Shown here: in pieces, positions 15,012-22,866 of the stretch | How the letters are laid out: each line of letters starts with the position of its first letter | Position numbering within the stretch: position 1 is the stretch's first letter | Origin: Paracoccus sp. (in: a-proteobacteria) | Lineage (GTDB): Bacteria; Pseudomonadota; Alphaproteobacteria; Rhodobacterales; Rhodobacteraceae | Direction of reading: 5' to 3' | Assembly (NCBI RefSeq): GCF_030536915.1 | Contig: NZ_JAUNPC010000010.1 | Coordinates: 1 to 43,500 of the forward strand | Length of the DNA stretch: 43,500 nucleotides | Position numbers and translations under genes: made by a program | The notes under the pieces: model-generated | Seen by the model: only the letters and a program-made list of their open reading frames with translations | Told to the model about the DNA's origin: nothing | The model's database searches: none

Positions 15012-17650
15012 GCGTGCCCCGGCGCAGCAGCGGCGGCATCGCGCGAAAGATCGCGCTGGCCAGCATCATCATCAGCGCCGCATCAGGCATCGGGCTGGGC
15101 GGGATCAGCGCTTATGGCGATTTCCGCCGCAGCTTCGCCTCGGCGATCGAGAACTCGGAACGCCTGCTGCGCGCCGCGCTGCCGCAACTGGAAAGCGCCT
15201 ACTGGGACCTGGACCTCGTGGCCACGCAGACGACGCTGGACCGGCTGGCCGAGGCGCCGCTGGTCCATTCCCTGTCCCTGCGGGATCTCGTCTTTGCGCC
15301 CGAAGACCTTCGGGCGGTGAACATCGGCCCGCTTGCGGTGCAATCCGACCTGGCCGCGGAACCCCGCTCGGCGCTGGGCCGGCTGGTGCCGCGGGACTGG
15401 CTTTCGGGGCGGCTGGAATTCGATCTCTCGGCCCCGCGCGCGCCCGAGCCGATCGCCCGGCTGAACGTCGATCTGTCCTTTGCCGGGCTTTACGACGAGC
15501 TGGGCCGTCGCGCGATCAGCGTCGTCGCGGTCACGGTCCTGCAGGCGCTGCTGATCGCGGGCATCCTGTTCGTGCTGATCCGCAGCCTCGTCATCCGCCC
15601 GCTGAACGCGTTGAGCCGGGCGGCGCGGACGCAGCGCGAGGGCGGGGGCTTCCGCCTGACCGGCAGGGCGGCCGGGCTGCTGTCCGAGGGACGCGACGAC
15701 GAGATCGCGAGCCTCGCCCGCGACTTCACCCTGACCGTGACAAGGATGGAGCGTTACCGCGACAACCTGCGCGACGAGGTGGACCAGCGCACCGCCGAAC
15801 TGGTGCTGGCCCGCAACGACGCGCTGGCGGCGTCCCGTGCAAAATCGGCCTTTCTGGCGAACATGAGCCATGAATTGCGCACGCCCCTGAACGCAATCAC
15901 CGGCCTCTCGGAACTGCTGCTGGCCGAACGGCTTCCCTCGGCGGCGCAGCGCCATGTGTCGGACATGCGCAGCGCCGCCCGACAACTGCTGGGCAGCATC
16001 GACACGGTGCTGGACCTGTCCAAGCTGGAAGCCGGGCGCATGGTGTTCGAGCATGTCCCCTTCGCCCCCGAAGAGGTGTTCGACGAGGTGCTGTCCCAGA
16101 CGCGGGTGCTGATCGGCGCCAAGCCCGTCGTGCTGGAAGGCGACATCGCCCGCGACGTGCCCGCCCGCGTGCTCGGCGATCCGCAGCGGGTGATGCAGGT
16201 GCTGCTGAACCTGACCAGCAATGCGGTGAAGTTCACGCAGTCCGGCCGTATCCGGCTGCGCATCTGCCGGCGCGGGCAGTGGCTGCGCCTTGTCGTCATG
16301 GACACCGGCCCCGGCATCGCGCCCGAGCAACAGGAGGCGATCTTCGCGCCCTTCACCCAGGGGGACGAATCGACCTCGCGCCGGGTGTCCGGGACCGGGC
16401 TTGGGCTGTCCATCGCGCGACAGATGGCCGAGGGGATGGGGGGCACGCTGCGCCTGCGCAGCCGCCCCGACCGCGGCAGCCTGTTCGTGCTGGACCTGCC
16501 GCTCGGGGAAGACGCGCCGGCAACCCCGCCGGACCCCCTTCCGCGCCCGCGGCTGGACCTGCCCGAGGGGCGGGCGCGGCGGCGGATGGCGCATCTGCTG
16601 CACCGCTCGGCCCCGGGGGACGAGCATGAGGGGCTGACCCTGGGTCTTGCGCCCGAGGGCCGCCACTTGCTTCTGACCGGCCCCTCCGGCGCCTCGGAAA
16701 CCCTGCCAATGGCCCTGACCCATCGCGAGTTGCGCGCCGCGATACGGAAGGTCCTTTCGGCCGGCGCAGAACCTGCGGCGTCCGAGGCGCTGCCCGGCCT
16801 GCGCGAACGGCGCATCCTGCTGATCGAGGACCAGCAGATCAACCGCGCCGTGACCGAGGCGCTGCTGGCCCGTGCGGGTGCAAGGGTGACGGCGGCGGCG
16901 GATGCGGGGCAGGCGCTGGAGATGCTGGCCGATGCCCGGCCCGACCTGATCCTGACCGACCTGCACATGCCGGGGCTGGACGGCTTTGCCACCCTGCGCG
17001 AGCTTCGCGCCCGAGGCCTAGCCGATACGCCCGTGGTCGCCTCCAGCGCCGATGTCTCGACCGCGACCCGCGAGGCCTGCGCCGCGGCGGGCTTTGCCGG
17101 GTTCGTGGCAAAGCCCCTGATCGGCAGGACCCTGTTCACCACCCTCTCCGACGTGCTGAACCGCGCGCAGCCGCCGCTCGACCGCGAGGTGCTGGCGCGC
17201 AACGCTGGCGGCGACGGGACGCTTGCGGAAAAGTGGCTCGCGATGCTGCCCGCCGAGATCGCGGGCTGGCGGCGGATGCTGCGCGGCGCCGTTCCCGCCA
17301 CCGAGGCGCTGCATGCGATCCGGGGCGCCGCGATCCAGCTTGGCGCGTCCGAACTGCACGCCGTCTGCGCCGAGGTTCCGCCCGATCCCGCCCGCGCGCT
17401 GGCGGCGCTGGACCGGCTGGAGGCCGCGCTTGGCGGCCAGCCCAGTCAGCCCGCCGCCCCGCCCGCGCCGCCGCCATCGCTGGCGCTGCTGGACGACTGC
17501 CTCGGCGCGCTGCGCCGGCACGAGATGGCGGGCTTCGACCTGCTGGCGGAACTGGCACCCGCCTTTCCCGCACCCCGCGCGGCGGAACTGCGCGCCGCCG
17601 CCGCCCGGCTGGATTTCCGCGCCGCCGCGGCGCTGCTTGAGGATGCCTAG
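15008..17650 (+). CDS. Hybrid sensor histidine kinase with receiver and Hpt-like domains
   Basis: An 880-residue membrane kinase. Order: helix TM1 (~residues 14-36), periplasmic region (~37-165), TM2 (VVAVTVLQALLIAGILFVL), HAMP, a coiled coil, then HisKA with phospho-acceptor His288 in NMSHELRTPLNAI. The ATPase domain has N-box NLTSNAVKFT, DTGPGIAP and GTGLGLSIARQMA. A receiver domain follows with acidic pair E607/D608, phospho-acceptor D651 in ILTDLHMPG and K702. The last part resembles an Hpt domain with His769 in ALHAIRGAAIQLGA. A His-Asp-His-Asp phosphorelay ending on the LysR/receiver protein next door is a reasonable inference. The ATG at 15008 overlaps the binding-protein stop. The stop codon lies in a CTAG shared with the convergent neighbour. 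Confidence 0.93.
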   Translation: MSVPRRSSGGIARKIALASIIISAASGIGLGGISAYGDFRRSFASAIENSERLLRAALPQLESAYWDLDLVATQTTLDRLAEAPLVHSLSLRDLVFAPEDLRAVNIGPLAVQSDLAAEPRSALGRLVPRDWLSGRLEFDLSAPRAPEPIARLNVDLSFAGLYDELGRRAISVVAVTVLQALLIAGILFVLIRSLVIRPLNALSRAARTQREGGGFRLTGRAAGLLSEGRDDEIASLARDFTLTVTRMERYRDNLRDEVDQRTAELVLARNDALAASRAKSAFLANMSHELRTPLNAITGLSELLLAERLPSAAQRHVSDMRSAARQLLGSIDTVLDLSKLEAGRMVFEHVPFAPEEVFDEVLSQTRVLIGAKPVVLEGDIARDVPARVLGDPQRVMQVLLNLTSNAVKFTQSGRIRLRICRRGQWLRLVVMDTGPGIAPEQQEAIFAPFTQGDESTSRRVSGTGLGLSIARQMAEGMGGTLRLRSRPDRGSLFVLDLPLGEDAPATPPDPLPRPRLDLPEGRARRRMAHLLHRSAPGDEHEGLTLGLAPEGRHLLLTGPSGASETLPMALTHRELRAAIRKVLSAGAEPAASEALPGLRERRILLIEDQQINRAVTEALLARAGARVTAAADAGQALEMLADARPDLILTDLHMPGLDGFATLRELRARGLADTPVVASSADVSTATREACAAAGFAGFVAKPLIGRTLFTTLSDVLNRAQPPLDREVLARNAGGDGTLAEKWLAMLPAEIAGWRRMLRGAVPATEALHAIRGAAIQLGASELHAVCAEVPPDPARALAALDRLEAALGGQPSQPAAPPAPPPSLALLDDCLGALRRHEMAGFDLLAELAPAFPAPRAAELRAAAARLDFRAAAALLEDA

Positions 17651-18465
17651 CCGCCGTAGTCCGAGATCTTGCGCCCGATCGCGGCCAGCAGCGCCTCGGC
17701 CCGCTCAAGCCGGTCCGCGCGGCGCGCCAGCAGGTCCTCGAGCGCGGCGGTGGTGTAGCGCAGGTCCAGTTGCGCGCCGATCCGGGCCAGCAGCACCGCC
17801 GGGGCGGTGCCCCGCGCGATGTAGTCGCAGGCGCCTGCTGCGAAGCCTTCGGTCTCGTCCTGCGGCGCGTCGAGGCTGGTCAGGAAGATCACCGGCATCC
17901 GCGAATGCTGCGGGTCCACCTTGATCCGCCGGCAAAGCGCGTATCCCGCCATCTCGGGCATGTGGACGTCCAGCATCGCCAGGTCGGCCCGCCCGCCCGC
18001 CGCCAGCCAGTCAAGCGCATCGCTGGCGCTGGTATGGGCGATCACGTCATAGCGGCCGCGCAGGATGTCGTGCAGCCGCTGGATGTTCGCGGGCATGTCG
18101 TCCACGACCAGGATGCGCGCCCGTTCCGTCCCCGCCTCGTCCTCGGCAGCGGGCGCGCGGGTCCCATCCCCCGCGCCCTCCTCCTGCGTGCCGCCGATCA
18201 TCTGCGACGCCCGCGCAAGGCTTTCGAGGCTGGCCGAGACCGCCTCGTAATACGGGCGGCTCCAGTCCCGCAGGGTGGTCGCATTGGCGTTGCGCTGGAA
18301 CAGCGACAGGCCGAGATGGGTTTCCAGCGCCCTGATCTGGCGGCTGACGGCCTCGCGCGTGACGTTCAGCTCGCGCGCGGCTTCGGAGAAGCTGCCCAGC
18401 CGGGCCGCTGCCTCGAAGGCGACAATGCTGGTCAGGGGCGGAAGATTTCGCTTGAGTGACGTCAT
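17647..18465 (-). CDS. LysR-type DNA-binding domain fused to a receiver domain
   Basis: A 272-residue protein with an unexpected domain order. Residues ~6-65 are a LysR (GcvA-like) winged helix-turn-helix: PLTSIVAFEAAARLGSFSEA, then ELNVTREAVSRQIRALE and LGLSLFQR. A helix (~66-90) matches the LysR linker. After an acidic linker, residues ~116-235 are a CheY-like receiver with D122/D123, phospho-acceptor D166 (AMLDVHMPEM) and T196. The usual Lys in DYxxKP is Arg218 (DYIARG). A charged helix ends the protein. The LysR effector-binding domain is missing. Start ATG 18465 was chosen from AGGATCAGG upstream and the typical LysR N-terminus. Convergent with the hybrid kinase, it is the likely output regulator of that locus. 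The Lys-to-Arg change may weaken the phosphorylation response. Confidence 0.92.
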   Translation of the reverse strand: MTSLKRNLPPLTSIVAFEAAARLGSFSEAARELNVTREAVSRQIRALETHLGLSLFQRNANATTLRDWSRPYYEAVSASLESLARASQMIGGTQEEGAGDGTRAPAAEDEAGTERARILVVDDMPANIQRLHDILRGRYDVIAHTSASDALDWLAAGGRADLAMLDVHMPEMAGYALCRRIKVDPQHSRMPVIFLTSLDAPQDETEGFAAGACDYIARGTAPAVLLARIGAQLDLRYTTAALEDLLARRADRLERAEALLAAIGRKISDYGG

Positions 18466-18552
18466 GGGCCTGATCCTGCGAGGATGCTTCTGAAGCAACC
18501 CGCCACCCTTATCCCGGGCGGCAGCCGCCTGCACCCTCTGCGCCGTCCTGCA

Positions 18553-18882
18553 TCACGCCGCGCCCAGCAGGGCCGCCAGGACAGGCGCCGAGGCGATGTC
18601 GCCGAAGATGTCCACGGCCCCCTTGCCGTCGATCAGCAGGACCACGTCGAGGCTGCCCAGCCGGGTCTGGACCACGGAACCGGGCGGGGCGGACCCCCGC
18701 CGCAGGTCGACCGAGGTCATCCAGTCGCGCCAATCCCGGCCTTCCAGCCGCAGCCATGCCCAGCTTTCGTCGCGATAGCCATCGAAGACGCCGCGCAGTC
18801 CGGGCAGGATGCCCGGAATGGCGGCCATGTCGGGCACCCCGGTCTGCGGGAAATCGCGCGGGGCGGTCGGGGTTGCGGTCAT
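18553..18882 (-). CDS. Short sarcosine-oxidase gamma-like protein (remnant operon)
   Basis: A 109-residue open frame matching part of the gamma subunit family: RLEGRDWRDWMTSVDLRRG, then PPGSVVQTRLGSLDVVLLID. Normal gamma subunits are ~180-200 residues, so this is either a short variant or an internally deleted gene. Its ATG at 18882 follows AGGAG and lies one base past the stop of the broken alpha-subunit gene, keeping the alpha-gamma order of a sox operon. With the upstream genes broken, it probably has no partner. The frame itself is intact, so I list it as a coding region with reduced confidence. Confidence 0.6.
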   Translation of the reverse strand: MTATPTAPRDFPQTGVPDMAAIPGILPGLRGVFDGYRDESWAWLRLEGRDWRDWMTSVDLRRGSAPPGSVVQTRLGSLDVVLLIDGKGAVDIFGDIASAPVLAALLGAA

Positions 18883-18883
18883 C

Positions 18884-21424
18884 TCAAATCTCCTGGCGCT
18901 TGTTGTCAGGGTCATGGAGGGCAGGACCGACCACGGTGGCCTGCACCTCGGCCCCGGCGCGGTCGCGCAGGGTGATCCAGGCGCCGGGCCGGTTGTCGTC
19001 AGGGTGGGCATGGGCCATGGCAATCATCTTCCCCAGCCCCGGCGAGACCGCGATCGAGGTCACGAAGCCCGCAGGCTCACCCCTGCGCAGCACCAGGCAG
19101 GATTCGCCCAAGGCCGTCCCCCCGCTCGGGCGCAAGCTCGGAGCGGACAAGCGCGCGCCGCAGTCCCAGCCTGCGCCGCTTCTCGACCGCAGGCTTGCCA
19201 ATGTAGCTGGGCTTCTTCTTCGACAGCGCCCAGTCTATCCCCAGTTCATTTGGGGAACTCAGCGCGTCGGTATCCTGGCCGATGATGATGTGCCCCTTTT
19301 TCAGCCGCAGGATGCGCGAGGCCTCCAGCTCGTAGGGGTTCAGCCCATGCGGCGCGCCGGCCTGCAGCAGCGCGTTCCACAGGGTCAGCGCATGGGACCG
19401 GGGCGTGTGCAGCTCATAGCTCAGTTCGGCGGTGAAGCCGATTCGCATGACCCGCACCGGGCAGCCCGCAAGATGGCCCCGGCGACCTTCGAGATAGGGG
19501 AAAGCATCCGCGGCTAGGTCGATGTCGCCCTCCAGCGCCTGCAGCGCCAGCCGGGCCAAGGGGCCGGTCACGTTGATCGCGGCAAAGGCCCCGGTGACGT
19601 TCTGGACGTCCACCTTCATCCGCCACTGGGCGTTGAGCAGGCTCATCCCGGAAAACACCCTGTCCACCGCGCCGGTGGTGGCGGTGACGTAGAACTCCTC
19701 TGGCGCCATGCGCCAAGCCACGCCGTCGTCGATGACCGAGCCCATGTCGTTCAGCATCAGGCAGTAAGGGACCCGGCCCACGGGCTGGTTTTGATGCGCC
19801 ATGGTGCAGTTGCGGTCGAGGAATGCGCCCGCGTCCGTGCCGCGCAACGCCAGCTTGCCCAGCGTCGAGACGTCCAGCATCCCCACGCCCTCGCTGCGGA
19901 CCTCGGCGGCGACCGCGTCGGGCGAGGGGCCATAGTAGAGCGCACGCCACCAGATCCCCGCCGGGATCATCTTCGCGCTTGCCGCGCGGTGCCATGCGTC
20001 CATCGGCGTCAGCCGGTCATGGCGGTGCCGGGGGCCGGTGAACAGGCCCAGCTTTTCCGGCCCGAAGGAGGGGCGAGAGGTGGTGACGCCGATCTGCGCC
20101 ACGCTGCGGCCGGTGGCCTCTGCCACGATCTTCGCCGTCGCCAGCGCCGAATGGCGACCCTGCGACGGCCCCATGCCGACGGTGGAATAGCGCTTGACCA
20201 GCTCAAGCTCGGCATAGCCGTCGGCGACGGCGTTCACGATGTCCTTGACCTGAAGGTCCTCGTCGAAGTCGACGAAGTCGCGGCCCTGCCTGTGCGCGGA
20301 AGGCACGGGAGAGGTGCGGTGACAGCCGGCTTCGGCATCGGGCGGGGGGGCGGCATGTCGGCCGCCAGTCCCAGCGCCCGCGCCGCCCTGCAGCCGGCGA
20401 TCTCGCCGCTGCGGATCACGCTGTCCAGCCCGTAGACCCCTGCGACCGATCCGGCAAGGTGCATCGGGGCCGGAAGGCCCGTCAGCGAAAAGCCCTGGCT
20501 TTCCTCGTCAAAGCCCAGCTTCGTCCCGGCATGCAGCGGAAGCTGGCAGCCGGGGGGGAGGTCCCTGCGTCGATCACGGCAAGGTCGCAGTCCAGCGTCT
20601 CATGCCCTGACGCGGTTTCGACGCGCAGCGATCTCACGCGGCGGTTGCCGCGGGTCCCCTGCGCCGCGGCGATCGCTGCGCCCTGCAGGATGCGCAGGCC
20701 ATGGGCGCGCAACTCGGCCACCAAGGCCTCGGGCAGTCAGGCCGCCGGCGGGATCGGCACGGCGCCGACGGCAACCCCCGCATCTGCCAGGTCCAGCGCC
20801 GCCGCCGCCCCGTGCGGCGTCCCGGCAAAGACCATAGCGCGGCTGCCGGGGGCGGACCCGGTAATGCCGCAGCATCCGCTGGAGAGCCGAGGCCGTCACG
20901 ATGCCGGGCAGGTCGTTGTTGCGGAAGACCAGCGGCTGGTCCTGCGTGCCCGCCGCGACGATCACCTGCGCGGCGCGGACGCGGCAAAGCAGGTCACCCT
21001 GAAGCACCGGGATGAAGTTGTCCGCGAATCAGCCGTTGCAGGTCGCCCGCATGGCAGCCATAGGTCAGCGCCCCGCCGGTTTCAGGCTCGAAATCAACCA
21101 GGACGACCTCGGCCCCAGCCTGCGCCGCCCGGCAGGCCGCCGCCATGCCCGCCGGTCCGGCGCCCACCCCCAGAACGTCGCAATGAAGGTTCCGCTTGCG
21201 GTAATCCGCCCGGGGGCAGGGCCGTGTCGATGCAGCCCAGGCCCGCCGACCTGCGGATCAGCGGTTCCCAGTAACGTAGCCAGTCGGTCTTCCGCGGGCC
21301 GAAGAAGCTGCGGTAATAAAAGCCCACCGGCATGAAGCGGTCCAGCCGGTCCAGCGCGCTGTTCAGGTCGCGGTCAGCGCCGTGGGTCGTGTTCTGGGCC
21401 GTCACCGACAGCCCCGCCGACAAT
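18884..21424 (-). pseudogene. Broken second sarcosine-oxidase-type alpha subunit gene
   Basis: Pieces of an alpha-subunit gene lie in correct order but in different frames. From the 5' side: a 5'-truncated start at about 21423 with FMPVGFYYRSFFGP and YWEPLIRRSAGLG; the NAD-fold piece with AQVIVAAGTQDQPLVFRNND and PGIVTASALQRMLRHYR (~20860-21000); LRVETASGHETLDCDLAVI (~20570-20640); MHLAGSVAGVYGLDSVI (~20400-20464); the C-terminal folate-domain piece in one long frame (about 20300 down to 19130); and the last piece LVLRRGEPAGFVTSIAV (to the stop at 18884). At least four frame changes are needed to read through it, and the ~80-100 N-terminal residues are missing. Clearly inactive, unless these are sequencing errors. 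Homology to the intact copy at 5285-8215 is moderate, so it is not a recent duplicate. Confidence 0.88.
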
Positions 21425-21491
21425 GGATGGCGGTCGGCCGGTACTCGAACATGTCGCGCATACCGTTCATCCGGCAGGTCAGGTGTTTCAT
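21402..21491 (-). pseudogene. Remnant of a sarcosine-oxidase delta subunit gene
   Basis: ATG at 21491 opens a frame reading MKHLTCRMNGMRDMFEY, the N-terminus of a delta subunit (compare LTCPxNGPRxxxEF in relatives). After ~19 codons homology stops and the frame runs into TGA at 21402, where alpha-subunit sequence begins in another frame. A deletion has therefore joined the start of soxD to the middle of the next gene's 5' region. It begins 10 bases after the remnant beta-subunit stop, preserving B-D-A order. Confidence 0.6.
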
Positions 21492-21501
21492 CACGAATCC
21501 C

Positions 21502-21596
21502 TCACTGGCTGGCCGCCGTCGCGCCCATCTCGTTCAGCAGGGCGAACCTGTCGAAGCGATCCAGCGCGAAGGAGGCGATGATGTCGGGCACGCGGG
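21502..21596 (-). pseudogene. C-terminal remnant of a sarcosine-oxidase-type beta subunit gene
   Basis: About 30 codons ending at TGA 21502 read PDIIASFALDRFDRFALLNE, then MGATAASQ, the typical C-terminal helix of FAD-dependent beta subunits (ALDRF pattern before a short tail). Nothing recognisable as beta subunit lies to the right, where a LysR remnant on the other strand begins at once. The remaining ~380 codons are deleted. Confidence 0.6.
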
Positions 21597-22358
21597 GGCT
21601 TCGGCCGGCCCCTGTTCCATCGCCGGGCAAGCGGGCTGGACCTGAGTTCCACCGGACAGGCGTTCCTGCCGGGGATCATGCAGGCGCTGGACATCGCCGA
21701 GGCGGCAACCCGCGGCCTGACCGGACGCAGGCTGCACCAGACGCTGACGGTTTCCGCGCCGATCTCGTTCCTGAACTTGTGGCTCGGCCCGCGCCTGCCC
21801 GGCTTCCTTGCGCAGCATCGCGGGATTGCGCTGCAGTTGAACAGCTCGATCTGGACCGATCCGAACAGCGGGCTTGCCGACCTGAGCTTCGGCGTCATGG
21901 ACCCGGCCTAGCTGCCGTCCGGGGCGGTCGTCTTGGCGCGGGAATTGCTGGTGCTGGTCGGCAGGCCGCAGCACGCGGGCGCGGCTGATGCCGATGAACT
22001 GCCGTAGATCGAGGTGCAGGGGCGGCATTCGCTGTGAGACCTGTGGTGTCACGGCATGGGCCGCGAGCGCCGTCCCCGGCTGCCGTCCATCCGCGTGGAC
22101 AACGCGCTGTTGGCGGTCGAACTCGCCGCCGCGGGGGCGGGCGTGACGGTGATCTGCCGGACCTATGCGGAACGGCCACTGGCCGAGGGGCGGCTGGCCG
22201 CGCCGCTGGGCGCGGGCGTCCCGGCCCCGCTTGTCCTCGGGATGAGCCGGAACCCGTACTGCAGGGAAACCGCCGCGGTCTGCGATTTCATGGCTTGGGT
22301 GTCAGTCCGTTTTCCCGCTGTCGAGGGTCAGGTCACTGACCCGCGAAAGGGCGGATGA
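21597..22358 (+). pseudogene. LysR-family regulator missing its 5' end and carrying three in-frame stops
   Basis: The frame begins abruptly with GRPLFHRRASGLDLSSTGQA, which is the end of a GcvA-type LysR DNA-binding domain, and continues through the whole effector-binding domain (LTVSAPISFLNLWLGPRLPG; LPSIRVDNALLAVELAAAG) to TAA-type end at 22358. About 55-60 N-terminal codons are missing. The reading frame is unbroken, but TAG at 21909, TAG at 22005 and TGA at 22035 interrupt it; the last is consistent with a Trp codon changed to TGA. The gene was presumably the divergent regulator of the broken sox-type operon. No function expected. Confidence 0.85.
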
Positions 22359-22431
22359 CTGGCCGGGAAAAGCCCGCATGATGCGCTTCCCGGTCAAGTG
22401 GTCGTGATCCACGGCTGGCCGGTCCGGCCGC

Positions 22432-22866
22432 CTACCTGACGGCCGCCATCAACTGGATCTCGACCGGGGCGCCGCCGGGCAGCGAGGCGACGCCCACCGC
22501 CGCGCGGCTGCAGATGCCCGCATCGCCAAGCTCTTGCCGCAGGAAGGCAGAGGCGTGGTCCGCCAGGCGGGAATGGGCGGTGAAGCCGGGTTCCGCGGCG
22601 ATATAGACCGTCATCGACAGGATGGCGTCCAGTTCCTCGCCCGGCTGCAGCATGCTTCGCGCCGCGGTCAGGGCGTTGCTGCAGGCCAGGACTACGGCAT
22701 CGCGATGGTCCTCGACAGGCGCGTCGCTGCGGACCGGCCCCTGACAGGCCAGCCTGCCGTCGATCCGCGGGGTCATCCCCGCGGTGACGATCAGCTTGCC
22801 GCTGCGCCGGGCGGGGACGTATTCGCCCTGCGGAACCGGGGCGCCGTGGGCGGGCGCGGCGATCAC
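22432..22866 (-). CDS. RidA-family imine/enamine deaminase
   Basis: A 144-residue member of the RidA/YjgF/UK114 family, small trimeric proteins that hydrolyse reactive enamines and imines released by PLP enzymes. The signature near the C-terminus reads SRAAVGVASLPGGAPVEIQ, with the conserved Arg that binds the substrate carboxylate and the VEI end motif. The mid-part VACSNALTAARSML is replaced here by VLACSNALTAARSML, typical of subfamilies outside archetypal RidA. It starts with GTG at 22866 inside the stop of the aminotransferase gene (GTGA), so the two are translationally coupled, and the PLP enzyme is the likely source of its substrate. Confidence 0.9.
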   Translation of the reverse strand: MIAAPAHGAPVPQGEYVPARRSGKLIVTAGMTPRIDGRLACQGPVRSDAPVEDHRDAVVLACSNALTAARSMLQPGEELDAILSMTVYIAAEPGFTAHSRLADHASAFLRQELGDAGICSRAAVGVASLPGGAPVEIQLMAAVR

